The notes below the pieces were generated by a model. The model was given only the letters and a program-made list of their open reading frames with translations, made no database searches and was not told the DNA's origin. A stretch of 17,004 nucleotides of DNA, taken from NCBI GenBank assembly GCA_020355945.1, contig CP070627.1, positions 4,765,943 through 4,782,946 of the forward strand, in the 5' to 3' direction. Source of the DNA: Candidatus Aminicenantota bacterium. Its GTDB lineage: Bacteria > Acidobacteriota > Aminicenantia > UBA2199. Positions 7,779 through 15,418 of this stretch are shown one piece after another (position 1 is the stretch's first letter; every line of letters starts with the position of its first letter). Both the position numbers and the translations under genes were made by a program.

Positions 7779-8566
7779 GCTGTCCGCCTTTTGAATAAGC
7801 CGGGAAACCATGATTTCCGGCGTGGGTCCATTAGGGGGCCGATATCGGGCAGGGGATTGTTGGTGACAATAGCCAGGGGGATTTTTTCCACCAGCATATC
7901 GATCTTCTCTTTTTCCATGCCCCGTAGTTTGTTGTAAACAATGGATAAACCCGGGATTCGTACCCAGATATCATGGCAGTCGGAAGCAATCACATGAACG
8001 AGGTTATATTTTAATAAAGCCATGGCTGCTGCATGGGCATCATGTCCGAAATCTCCCCGCAGGCTGCCCACGTCCACCTGGACCAGCGCTCCTGCTTGCA
8101 GCAGATCATAAAGAAGATCCAGGTTTTGCTGGAATACCAGGTTTCTTTCCGGGTGGCAAATGATGGGAATAAAACCCTCACTTTCCAGGTTGAAGATATA
8201 CGCTTTGGTACCGGGGAAAACCGTATCCGGTGGAAATTCCAGTAGAAAATAGTTATTCCGGTTAAGGGTGATGAGCTCCCGAAATCCTTCAAGCTTCTCT
8301 TTTAGATCGGAGGTAAAGAAAACTTCTGCGCCGGGCAGGATTTCTATTTCTATATGTCGTTCCGCTGCTTTTTTTCTTAATTCCGCGAATAAACCCGGCA
8401 AGTGTCGGATATATTTTATCTTGCTGGCCTGTCCCAGGATGTGGGGGGTAGCGGCTATGGCTTTCACTCCATCCTGCCAGGCCATTTCTAACATTCTTAA
8501 CGACTCTTCCATGGACCGGGAACCATCATCCACCCCGGGTATAATATGAGAGTGAAGGTCTATCAT
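7763..8566 (-). CDS. cpsB: CpsB/CapC-type PHP-domain tyrosine phosphatase
   Basis: A 267-residue member of the PHP-fold, manganese-dependent protein-tyrosine phosphatase family (CpsB/YwqE/CapC). Seen: DLHSHIIPGVDDGS at residues 3-16 (metal-binding HxH and downstream Asp), ATPHI around 40, PIICHPER near 137, and VIASDCHD near 192, all expected metal ligands in order. Length matches the family (about 250 residues). It presumably dephosphorylates the tyrosine tail(s) of the kinase encoded just upstream; the two genes are 23 bp apart. GAGGA lies 9 nt before the ATG. Cytosolic, no signal peptide. Its pairing with a fused Wzz-kinase in a diderm instead of a low-molecular-weight Wzb phosphatase is known but less common. 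Confidence 0.9.
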   Translation of the reverse strand: MIDLHSHIIPGVDDGSRSMEESLRMLEMAWQDGVKAIAATPHILGQASKIKYIRHLPGLFAELRKKAAERHIEIEILPGAEVFFTSDLKEKLEGFRELITLNRNNYFLLEFPPDTVFPGTKAYIFNLESEGFIPIICHPERNLVFQQNLDLLYDLLQAGALVQVDVGSLRGDFGHDAHAAAMALLKYNLVHVIASDCHDIWVRIPGLSIVYNKLRGMEKEKIDMLVEKIPLAIVTNNPLPDIGPLMDPRRKSWFPGLFKRRTACAVQ

Positions 8567-8589
8567 CAGGCTGATTCCTCGAAGTTTAT

Positions 8590-10770
8590 TCAGTTTTCCG
8601 GTTCATCTTTATATTTATACTGGTAATAAGAGGAATAGTACCCGTAGGCCCTTTCTTTCCCGGCCGCCCTATTTAATACCACACCCAGGGTGCGGATGTT
8701 ATAGCGGTCCAGTTCTTCTTTGGCCTTTTCGATGGCATGGCGGTGTGTTTTACCGGCCCAGGTGACCAGGATCGTTCCATCGGTATTTTTACTGAGAAGG
8801 ATCGGATCGACAATACCCACCAGGGGTGGGGTATCTATAAAAATAAAATCCACTTTTTGCCTGAGTTTACTCAGCAGCATGGACATCACTTCCGAAGAGA
8901 TCAATTCCGTGGGGTTGGGTGGGTGAGGCCCGGAGGGTACCACGAAAAGGTTGGGGATATTTGTTTTGGCAAAGATTTCTTTGACCTGGGCTCTTCCCGC
9001 CAGGAAAGAGGACAGTCCCGGGCTGTTGGCTATTTTAAAAATTTTGTGCATCCTGGGTTTGCGCATGTCACCGTCGATGATCAGTACCTTTTTCCCCAAT
9101 TGGGAAAAGGAAACCGCCAGGTTGATGGTGGTGACGGTTTTTCCCTCCGAGGAAAGAGCGCTGGTGATACTGATGATTTCCGGGGGTTCTTTGGGAACGG
9201 AGAGTAATATGGAGGTGCGAATGGTGCGATAATTTTCAGCAAAAGGAGATTCCGGGGCAACAAAATTAATCAGCTCGATCTCCGGGGGATTTTTCGGCCC
9301 GGGACCCGGGTTATTCTTTCCTTTCTTTTTATTATCACCGTATTTATAGTAAGAAGAGTAATAGTAAGCGGACAGGGATTTGGCCTTTGTGGAAGGGATA
9401 ATGCCCAGCGCCGGAACTCCCAGCATGAGTTTCACCTCGTCAGGAGTTTTGATGGTGCGGTCCAGGTAATCCACCAGGAATATCAAGCCGATTCCCAGGG
9501 CAAGTCCCAATATAAGGGCCATTATCATGATCTTTTTCGCCCCGGACCCGATGGGGCGGCGGGGAACTTCAGCCTTATCGATGATTTTGATGTTAAGGCT
9601 CTCTAATCCTTCCACCCGGGAGGACAATGCGGATTCTTCTCCTTTCCGTACCAGGAAATTCAGCAGGGTGCGCATGTTTTCCACTTCGATGCCCAGGCTT
9701 TTGTAGTAGATGGCATCGGTATCGCTGTCCACCATGGTTTGTTTCTGCTGGTTCAACATTTTCAGCAGCGCTTCTTCTTTTTTTTTAGAGGATTGGTAGT
9801 CACTTTTGGCTTCATTAAGACTCTTCCGGGCAATATCCCCGGTTTCTTCCCGGATCTGCTGCTTTAAACTATCCATCTGGGACTGCAATTGGGTCATTTC
9901 CGGGTAAGAACTGCGAAACACCTGGGACTTCCGCCTGTACTCGGATTCCAGGGCAGAGTATTTGTTTTTTAGATTACCAATCAGCGGACTGGCTTTTACC
10001 TGGGGAAAATTCTCGTAACTCATGCCCTGTAATTCCTGGTAAATGGCTTCCTTGTTTATCCTGTCTATCTGGGTTTCGGTATAGGCTTTGTTCAGGTCGG
10101 AAAACTTTTCCACTACCACACTGTCTCCACGGGAAACGGAGAACAATTCTTTGCGTTTCCCGTATTCCTGCATTTCCTTTTCCTTTTGGGCCAGGTTTTG
10201 CTGGAGTTTGTTTTTCTGGTCCTCAATGTATTTGACTGCCTTTTTAGGCGATCGAATTCTTAAGTCCAGGTTAAATTCTCTAAATTTCTCAAACAGGAGG
10301 TTGACCATTTGGGCGGCAGCTTCGGCATCGGTGGACCGGTAACTGACCCGTACCAGCCGGGTAAACTCCAGGGGTTCAACAAAAGGACCCCGGATAATTA
10401 ACTCCTTACCACCCTTTTCCGGATCATTTCCTATAGAAGAATCGAATCCTTCCTTCACTTCTTTGGCCAGGGTCCGGCTTTGCAGTATTTCGATCTGGGT
10501 ATTGAAATACTCGTTCCTCCACCCCATAGAGGCGCGAGTATTATCGAACATGATAATATTTCTACTTTCCGGTTCAATCATCAAAAGCCCGGTGGCCTGG
10601 TATATGGGTGGACTGGTGGATATCTTTACATAGGCTGCTGCCAACACAGCCAGGGTAACGATGATGACGATATGGAGCCTGGCTTTAATCATTCTCCAAT
10701 ATTTTTCGATGTCCAGCTTCTCATCCGTCAACCAGGATTCGCTGCTGTTTATGTTTGACTGGTTGTCCAT
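8590..10770 (-). CDS. wzc: Wzc-like polysaccharide co-polymerase and BY-type tyrosine kinase
   Basis: A 726-residue fused protein. Seen: N-terminal Wzz domain with transmembrane helix 1 (LHIVIIVTLAVLAAAYV, about 32-48), a long periplasmic coiled-coil region rich in Lys/Glu/Gln (about 190-370), transmembrane helix 2 (IMIMALILGLALGIGLIFLV), then the bacterial tyrosine kinase domain with Walker A SALSSEGKT (Lys at about 544), Walker A' LIIDGDMRKP (about 563-572) and Walker B FIFIDTPP. The C-terminus ends in a tyrosine cluster (Y709, 711, 712, 715, 716, 718, 720), the autophosphorylation tail. A second, very similar cluster (Y469-Y477) lies between helix 2 and the kinase. Role: controls chain length and export by phosphorylation cycling with the adjacent phosphatase. 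AGGTG precedes the ATG by about 6 nt. Confidence 0.94.
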   Translation of the reverse strand: MDNQSNINSSESWLTDEKLDIEKYWRMIKARLHIVIIVTLAVLAAAYVKISTSPPIYQATGLLMIEPESRNIIMFDNTRASMGWRNEYFNTQIEILQSRTLAKEVKEGFDSSIGNDPEKGGKELIIRGPFVEPLEFTRLVRVSYRSTDAEAAAQMVNLLFEKFREFNLDLRIRSPKKAVKYIEDQKNKLQQNLAQKEKEMQEYGKRKELFSVSRGDSVVVEKFSDLNKAYTETQIDRINKEAIYQELQGMSYENFPQVKASPLIGNLKNKYSALESEYRRKSQVFRSSYPEMTQLQSQMDSLKQQIREETGDIARKSLNEAKSDYQSSKKKEEALLKMLNQQKQTMVDSDTDAIYYKSLGIEVENMRTLLNFLVRKGEESALSSRVEGLESLNIKIIDKAEVPRRPIGSGAKKIMIMALILGLALGIGLIFLVDYLDRTIKTPDEVKLMLGVPALGIIPSTKAKSLSAYYYSSYYKYGDNKKKGKNNPGPGPKNPPEIELINFVAPESPFAENYRTIRTSILLSVPKEPPEIISITSALSSEGKTVTTINLAVSFSQLGKKVLIIDGDMRKPRMHKIFKIANSPGLSSFLAGRAQVKEIFAKTNIPNLFVVPSGPHPPNPTELISSEVMSMLLSKLRQKVDFIFIDTPPLVGIVDPILLSKNTDGTILVTWAGKTHRHAIEKAKEELDRYNIRTLGVVLNRAAGKERAYGYYSSYYQYKYKDEPEN

Positions 10771-10802
10771 TGTTTCACCTGTTATATGGGTAAATATTAA
10801 AA

Positions 10803-11678
10803 TTACAAAATACTTTCCCGGACATGCACGATATCATTGTCTTCTAAGATAAAATCCGGGATTTTGCCGCTGAGAATTTTTTTGACATTGACGCGGGTTT
10901 TCACATCTTTGCCATCGATGCGGCGGGTAACCGTAACCGCGGACTTGCGAGCCCGTTCCGCGAATCCCCCGGCCTGGGCAATGACCCGGAGAAGGGTGAT
11001 GGAACCGTTCATTTTTACTTTAATATGACCCGGGTTTTTCACCTGGCCGAAAACATAAATGTCCAGGAACCGTTCAGCCGGTATATTAATGACATCCCCG
11101 GGCTGTAAAGGAATATTCATCCTGGGATTCCCCTTGAGCATCAATTCATCCAGGTCGATGACCAGGGATTTGGTCCTGCCGTCCTTATAGCGGCGGATAA
11201 TGATAATACGGTCAGACGCACTTTTACCCAGGCCCCCGGCCGTGGAAAGCACCTGCAAAAGGGTTTGTCTGCCAATCAATTCATAGTTGCCGGGTTTTTC
11301 TACTTCCCCGATGATGGAGACCAGCTTGCTCTGGTATTCCTTGATAAAAATCGTAACCTGGGCATTTTTCAGGTATTTTTCTTCCAGGCGGCGGGCTAAC
11401 TCTTTTTCCAGTTGAAAACGGGTCATACCCTCTACTTTTATTCTTCCCAGCAGGGGAAGTGTGATCGTACCGTCCTCGGAAATCCTGACGGTGATGTTTA
11501 ATTCCGGGACTTCAAAAACGCTTATGGTGATTAAGTCCTGGGGACCGATATTATAACTGATTTCCCGGGTTTCCTCTCCTGGTTCCCGGTCCCGGGAAAA
11601 ACCAGCGGCATTTGCCGGGTAATCAAACCAACAAAATAAAATCACCAGGAGTATCGGCAGTAAATATCTAGAATTCAT
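10803..11678 (-). CDS. wza: short OPX/Wza-type polysaccharide export protein
   Basis: A 291-residue secreted protein. Seen: signal peptide (LLPILLVILFCWF, cleavage likely after ANA) without a proper lipobox, a Poly_export domain beginning YNIGPQDLITISVFEVPE, and two SLBB domains (SIIGEVEKPGNYEL and DIYVFGQVKNPGHIKV). It ends directly after the second SLBB region and lacks the C-terminal amphipathic helix by which E. coli Wza crosses the outer membrane. It is therefore predicted periplasmic and to need an outer-membrane partner, for which the overlapping upstream beta-barrel gene is the obvious candidate. ATG at 11678 is chosen over GTG at 11705; its GGAGG lies inside the end of the barrel gene, and the two coding regions overlap by 11 nt. 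Confidence 0.92.
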   Translation of the reverse strand: MNSRYLLPILLVILFCWFDYPANAAGFSRDREPGEETREISYNIGPQDLITISVFEVPELNITVRISEDGTITLPLLGRIKVEGMTRFQLEKELARRLEEKYLKNAQVTIFIKEYQSKLVSIIGEVEKPGNYELIGRQTLLQVLSTAGGLGKSASDRIIIIRRYKDGRTKSLVIDLDELMLKGNPRMNIPLQPGDVINIPAERFLDIYVFGQVKNPGHIKVKMNGSITLLRVIAQAGGFAERARKSAVTVTRRIDGKDVKTRVNVKKILSGKIPDFILEDNDIVHVRESIL

Positions 11679-12906
11679 GGGTGATATAACCTCCGATAAA
11701 ATCACTGCGGCGATCGAAACCGGATTCGCCGGATTCCAGGTGGGAAATCCTGTATACCAGGCCGATTCCTACCTTTTTAAAAAATTTTATACCCACGTAT
11801 AGGCTGGAAGTATAAAAATCATCCTGCCTGGTTTTAGCCCTATCGATAAAATTCTCATAGGAAAATTGACCCAACCGGTAACTGTACCCTAATTTTATTC
11901 GCCTGCTCACATAAAATTCCAGGCCGGCGGCAGCGGATTTCTCATTATAACGTTGATCTGTTCTCCAGAAGGCGGGGAAGTTATCCACCAGGTATTGAAA
12001 GTGCAGCTTGAACCTGGAAAACAGTGTTACGGTAACCTCACCGGTACCAAAGGTTTTGGTGTAATTTTTATAGAGGGGATGGGCAGGATTAAAAAATTTT
12101 AACCCCAACTGCAGGCTGCCTTTAATACGGCTGATTTCAGGGAACTCGATTCCCAGGGAGGCCTGGTCCCCGGTTTCGTTTCGCCTGGTTTCATAAGCGA
12201 ATTCATATCCCACCCGTTCATAATTTAAAAATAGACGGGTCCGGGAAAAAATAATTTTATACAATTTTATCCCGGCCTTTAATTCCTGTCGGTTTAAAAG
12301 GTTTTTCAAATTATAATCTCCAAGGTAACGTTCATCCTGGTATTTTACGCGGCTTTGCTGGAGATAGAGAGTGATGAACAGGTTTTCATAACTGCCCATG
12401 TCCAGGGAAAAATGGTGTTCTTTCATACCCCACCTGGTGGGAACGGCGAATTCCATGGTGGACTCTCTTACCGTATAATTGCTGGTAAATTGGTATTTGA
12501 GGTTAATCCTCCCCAGGTAGGTATAGAGGACGGCCTGCAGCCGATTATTGAAGGCTCGGTGCTCAATGTGGTTGGCATAGAATCGGTAAGAAGGGGATGT
12601 GGTGACGGATATGATAAAACGGTTCCCCAGGATGGTGGATATTTTCAAATCCAATCCCGGTTCGGCCAGCCAGTCCGGTTCTTCCCTGTCCCGGTAAGAG
12701 TAGATATTCGAGGTATGACCGAGATCATTTAAGGTTATGGCCGGCAAGATATAAAAAAAAGCCACCCGCTTCCATGCTTCGTCGAGGATGGCGTTTTTTA
12801 CTTCAAAAAAATCCTCCGCCTGCAGGTGGGGATGCAGCCCGGTAAACACAACAATACCGGAGAGCAAGGCGAGAATGACCGGCAAGTTTAACCTATTTCT
12901 TTGCAT
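11668..12906 (-). CDS. outer-membrane beta-barrel protein, first gene of the export operon
   Basis: A 412-residue protein with a signal peptide (LPVILALLSGIVVFTGL, cleavage after LQA) followed by many alternating polar/aromatic strands such as RFIISVTTSPSYRFYA, GRINLKYQFTSNYTV and RIKLGYSYRLGQFSY, ending in Phe (THEF), the classic C-terminal signal of Bam-assembled barrels. No named family is recognised with certainty; it resembles the outer membrane beta-barrel proteins found beside exopolysaccharide genes. It is proposed as the outer-membrane channel for the short OPX protein encoded next. Start is ATG at 12906: a TTG 12 codons further upstream coincides with the -35 box, so it cannot be on the transcript. 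The ATG is 7 nt after the -10 box, with no room for a ribosome-binding site, so translation of a leaderless message is predicted. Confidence 0.83.
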   Translation of the reverse strand: MQRNRLNLPVILALLSGIVVFTGLHPHLQAEDFFEVKNAILDEAWKRVAFFYILPAITLNDLGHTSNIYSYRDREEPDWLAEPGLDLKISTILGNRFIISVTTSPSYRFYANHIEHRAFNNRLQAVLYTYLGRINLKYQFTSNYTVRESTMEFAVPTRWGMKEHHFSLDMGSYENLFITLYLQQSRVKYQDERYLGDYNLKNLLNRQELKAGIKLYKIIFSRTRLFLNYERVGYEFAYETRRNETGDQASLGIEFPEISRIKGSLQLGLKFFNPAHPLYKNYTKTFGTGEVTVTLFSRFKLHFQYLVDNFPAFWRTDQRYNEKSAAAGLEFYVSRRIKLGYSYRLGQFSYENFIDRAKTRQDDFYTSSLYVGIKFFKKVGIGLVYRISHLESGESGFDRRSDFIGGYITHEF

Positions 12907-12913
12907 CAGTAGT

Positions 12914-12942
12914 ATTATAGTCGAAAATGGATAATTTTTCAA
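12914..12942 (-). promoter_or_regulatory. strong promoter of the polysaccharide export operon (leaderless)
   Basis: On the minus strand TTGAAA (12942-12937), exactly 17 bp, then perfect TATAAT (12919-12914), then 7 nt (ACTACTG) to the ATG at 12904-12906. Transcription normally starts about 7 nt downstream of the -10 box, which is the A of this ATG. It would drive the six genes down to 4594, all with gaps of 32 bp or less or overlaps. Confidence 0.75.
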
Positions 12943-12960
12943 ATCCCGGATTTACCCCCC

Positions 12961-13032
12961 TTCACCACCTAAGAAGAACTAAAACTCGCCCCTCGCAGCC
13001 ATCTCCCCAATTCTTAGAAATCTGGCGGTGAA
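12961..13032. other. nested inverted repeat between the small secreted gene and the export operon
   Basis: Outer arms TTCACC (12961-12966) and GGTGAA (13027-13032), inner arms CTAAGAA (12969-12975) and TTCTTAG (13011-13017), enclosing a C-rich loop. It follows the stop of the gene at 13067 and precedes the promoter at 12914-12942. There is no T-tract, so it is not a classical intrinsic terminator; transcription boundary or RNA structure is possible. Confidence 0.35.
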
Positions 13033-13066
13033 TCCAGGTTTACCCGTGCGGCAGATTGGTTATGGG

Positions 13067-13582
13067 TTATCGCTCCGTTGGGCTTTGTTCTTTGTCACAC
13101 CGAAAAAGGCAAATCAGGGGAGGAATGGCTGCAATACAGCAGGGGTCGAAAAAGGCCAGCAGGCCTTTAGCAGATTTTTTTAATGAGAAAGAGAGAAAGG
13201 TGGTTTTACCTTCAACGATTTTAACCAGGAAGTCAACCTTTTTAATTTTATAAGAATTATTGCGGAACAATATATGGACGATGTAATCCCCTACAGGAAC
13301 ATCGAGCAACTGGTAATCCCCGGTGACGTCCGTGACATTGGAGCGAAACACCTGGAGGTTTTTAGAATCTTGCAGCACCACCTGGGCACCCCAAAGCGGG
13401 GTTTTGTTATCCGATTTATAGATGAAACCTTGTAAATGACCGGTGCCGGGTTGGTAGTCCGCGGCAAAACCAGGCAAGGACAAAATCGCCAGGGCAGCCA
13501 GCATAGCTGCCGCCAGTGACAGCGACAATGTGGAGGAAGTCTCCCTCGCTTTAAATTTTGATCGATCCTTTATTTTTTGCAT
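13067..13582 (-). CDS. secreted CarboxypepD_reg-like small protein, paralogue A, with Cys-containing hydrophobic tail
   Basis: A 171-residue protein with a Sec signal peptide (LSLAAAMLAALAILSL, cleavage after GFA), one carboxypeptidase-regulatory-like (beta-sandwich) domain, from GHLQGFIYKSDNKTPLWGA to VDFLVKIVEGKTTFLSFSL, and a distinct tail: KKSAKG, a hydrophobic segment with a Cys-Cys pair (FFDPCCIAAIPPLICLF) and a charged end. The tail looks like a C-terminal anchor or sorting signal (inference). It is a paralogue of the next two genes (shared TPLWGAQVVL, SNVTD, GDYQL, KKVDFLVKIV). ATG at 13582 is preferred over 13588 and 13615: GAAGGA is 6 nt upstream, and 13615 sits at the predicted transcription start. 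It has its own promoter at 13622-13648. Function unknown. Confidence 0.8.
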   Translation of the reverse strand: MQKIKDRSKFKARETSSTLSLSLAAAMLAALAILSLPGFAADYQPGTGHLQGFIYKSDNKTPLWGAQVVLQDSKNLQVFRSNVTDVTGDYQLLDVPVGDYIVHILFRNNSYKIKKVDFLVKIVEGKTTFLSFSLKKSAKGLLAFFDPCCIAAIPPLICLFRCDKEQSPTER

Positions 13583-13621
13583 TGGCATTCCTTCTTTATA
13601 ATTTTTTATGTCCATTCATAT

Positions 13622-13648
13622 ATTATAATACATTCCTTAATTTGTCAA
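13622..13648 (-). promoter_or_regulatory. promoter of paralogue A
   Basis: On the minus strand a perfect TTGACA (13648-13643), then TATAAT (13627-13622) at a short 15-bp spacing, or TAATAT (13625-13620) at 17 bp. The core TGTATTATAA and an AGGAA in the spacer are shared with the promoter at 15439-15467. It gives a leader of about 30 nt to the ATG at 13582. Confidence 0.6.
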
Positions 13649-13702
13649 CCCACCTCTCTGGATTCACCATTTCATTTTTTACTTTATCCCTGCCAGTCCC
13701 GG

Positions 13703-14167
13703 TTATATGGCCACAATCACCAAACCGATCCAACCAAAAAAAGCTATTACCTTACACAGCTGAAACGGGACAAAAAACAGGAAAGGCGGTCTTTTTATGG
13801 CAAAAGAAATTCGGGTGGTCTTTTGCGGGACTATTTTAACTAAAAAATCCACTTTTTTAACCTTATAAGATTTATTCTTTATATATATATGCACCTGGTA
13901 ATCCCCGGCCGGTATATCCGTAAGTTGGTAGTCACCAATAGAGTCGGTGACGTTGGATTCAAACAGTTTGCCGGTTTTAATGTTTTTCAAAACCACCTGG
14001 GCTCCCCAAAGTGGAGTCCTGCCATTCCTTTTGTAAATAAATCCCTTTAAATTCCCGGTGTCCTCGCCTTCCTCGGCAGTGCCTGGCAAAGGAAACCCTA
14101 CCAGTAAAAATACCCACAGAAAAAGAGTCAGCAGCGCGACACGATTTCTCAATCCTCTTTGTCTCAC
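13703..14167 (-). CDS. secreted CarboxypepD_reg-like small protein, paralogue B, with C-terminal membrane helix
   Basis: A 154-residue protein with a signal peptide (VALLTLFLWVFLLVGF, cleavage after GTA), a single CarboxypepD_reg-like domain (GNLKGFIYKRNGRTPLWGA to KTTRISFAI) and a C-terminal KRPP followed by a hydrophobic segment running to the last residue (FFVPFQLCKVIAFFGWIGLV). The end suggests membrane retention or a tail anchor. GTG at 14167 is the start: AAAGGAGG lies 5 nt upstream. It begins 30 bp after paralogue C, so the two are probably co-transcribed. Closest relative in the window is paralogue A. Binding or structural function is possible for this beta-sandwich fold, but no ligand can be named. 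Confidence 0.8.
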   Translation of the reverse strand: MRQRGLRNRVALLTLFLWVFLLVGFPLPGTAEEGEDTGNLKGFIYKRNGRTPLWGAQVVLKNIKTGKLFESNVTDSIGDYQLTDIPAGDYQVHIYIKNKSYKVKKVDFLVKIVPQKTTRISFAIKRPPFLFFVPFQLCKVIAFFGWIGLVIVAI

Positions 14168-14197
14168 GGAAACCTCCTTTATCCTTCCTTTATTCCT

Positions 14198-14590
14198 TTA
14201 CTTCTTTTTCTTCAGGGAAAAGGAGACTGTGTTCGTCTCCCCGGCAAACACATGAAAGAAAAAATCGACCCGTTTAATTTTATAATGTTTTATACCGATA
14301 TAAATTTTTCCCCGGTAAAAGCCTTCAGGGATATCCTCCAGTCTATATTCGCCGGTTTCATCTGTGATGTTGGATTCGTATTCTTTCCCGGTTTTTTTCC
14401 CCTTCTCCCACTGTTCCAATATCAGCCGCGCATCCCGCAGGGGGGTTTCCCCATCGGCTTTATAGATCGTACCTTCTATATAGCCGGTATTGGGCTCGGA
14501 TGCCCGGACTGGTCCTGACGGCACCAGTATTAAAGCCAAAAAACATACTGTAAGCAGTATCATGATTTTACCTGAGTACAAACCTTTCAT
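14198..14590 (-). CDS. secreted CarboxypepD_reg-like small protein, paralogue C, without tail
   Basis: A 130-residue protein with a signal peptide (IMILLTVCFLALILV, cleavage after VRA) and one CarboxypepD_reg-like domain (GYIEGTIYKADGETPLRDA to NTVSFSLKKKK). It stops at the Lys run where paralogues A and B continue into hydrophobic tails, so it is predicted to be soluble and periplasmic or exported. It is more diverged than A and B (e.g. ARLILEQWEKGKKTG in place of AQVVL). The ATG overlaps the stop of the TPR-like gene by 4 nt (ATGA) with GGAGG 6 nt upstream, a clear sign of translational coupling. Confidence 0.8.
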   Translation of the reverse strand: MKGLYSGKIMILLTVCFLALILVPSGPVRASEPNTGYIEGTIYKADGETPLRDARLILEQWEKGKKTGKEYESNITDETGEYRLEDIPEGFYRGKIYIGIKHYKIKRVDFFFHVFAGETNTVSFSLKKKK

Positions 14591-15408
14591 TGGCTGCCTC
14601 CTTTTACTCTTTTATTTATTTTTTCTTCCAGTTCAGCCTTTTTTATCCTGTCTTTTATCTTTTGATAAAATCCCCGGGCATATTCATCATATTGCAAATA
14701 ATGATAAGACAACGCCAGGTAATAGCAGCGATTGTCCTCCAGGGAAGGATCGATGCTTACCAGCAGGGGTGACGGTACTGCGTTAATTAATTTATTGAGA
14801 CTGGCCTTATATTTTTCTTTTTTAAACAGAAGAATGCCGCTGAGATAATCAGCCCTGGGGTCATTTTTATCCAGCCTTTCCAGTCTCTTTATTCTTAAAT
14901 TTACCGTATCGAGTTTATTATTTTCCAGGTCTTGCAGGATATTCCAGAACAGCGATTCATAGAGGTAAACTTTTTCCCAGGATTTTGATCCCGCTTCCGC
15001 TTCAACTTGACCCCAGGTCCTGGCCATCGTTATAGTCAGGGCTTTAGCATCATTTTTTACGTTTTGAGGAATATCCATGACATTCAATGGTTTGATATTC
15101 CCGTTGAGTTCGGTTTCTACTTTCTTTACAACTTTCAAGGCGTCGCCCATTTTCCCGGTTTTGAGATAAGCCAGGGAATAAAAGAAATAGAGTTCTTTTA
15201 AAATTTCTTTTTCTTCATAAAGGCCGAATTCGGCAATTCTAAAATTTTCAATGGCCTCCGGGTATTTACCCTGGGCTACAAGAACTTTTCCTTCCTGGAA
15301 TAATTTATTATAAAAGGGGTCTGCCTCGGCTGACAGGCAATAAACCATAACGCAGCAGACAAACACCCGAATCACTACCGCCCTGGTTTGCGTTTGCAAA
15401 TTTTTCAT
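14587..15408 (-). CDS. secreted TPR-like protein heading the small-protein operon
   Basis: A 273-residue protein with a signal peptide (AVVIRVFVCCVMVYCL, cleavage after AEA) followed by helical repeats of tetratricopeptide type: KLFQEGKVLVAQGKYPEAI, FFYSLAYLKTGKMGDALKV, ADYLSGILLFKKEKYKASL and YYLALSYHYLQYDEYARGF. It is probably a periplasmic binding scaffold; partner unknown, but coupling to paralogue C suggests they work together. ATG at 15408 is preferred to ATG at 15450, because the latter overlaps the promoter's -10 region. Expected length for such TPR proteins is variable. Confidence 0.82.
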   Translation of the reverse strand: MKNLQTQTRAVVIRVFVCCVMVYCLSAEADPFYNKLFQEGKVLVAQGKYPEAIENFRIAEFGLYEEKEILKELYFFYSLAYLKTGKMGDALKVVKKVETELNGNIKPLNVMDIPQNVKNDAKALTITMARTWGQVEAEAGSKSWEKVYLYESLFWNILQDLENNKLDTVNLRIKRLERLDKNDPRADYLSGILLFKKEKYKASLNKLINAVPSPLLVSIDPSLEDNRCYYLALSYHYLQYDEYARGFYQKIKDRIKKAELEEKINKRVKGGSQ

Positions 15409-15418
15409 TTTTTCCCGT

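Noticed and set aside
11582..11597. TTCCCGG-TC-CCGGGAA inverted repeat
   Set aside because: Inside the OPX coding sequence, explained by Arg-Glu-Pro-Gly codons; no promoter or start is nearby.
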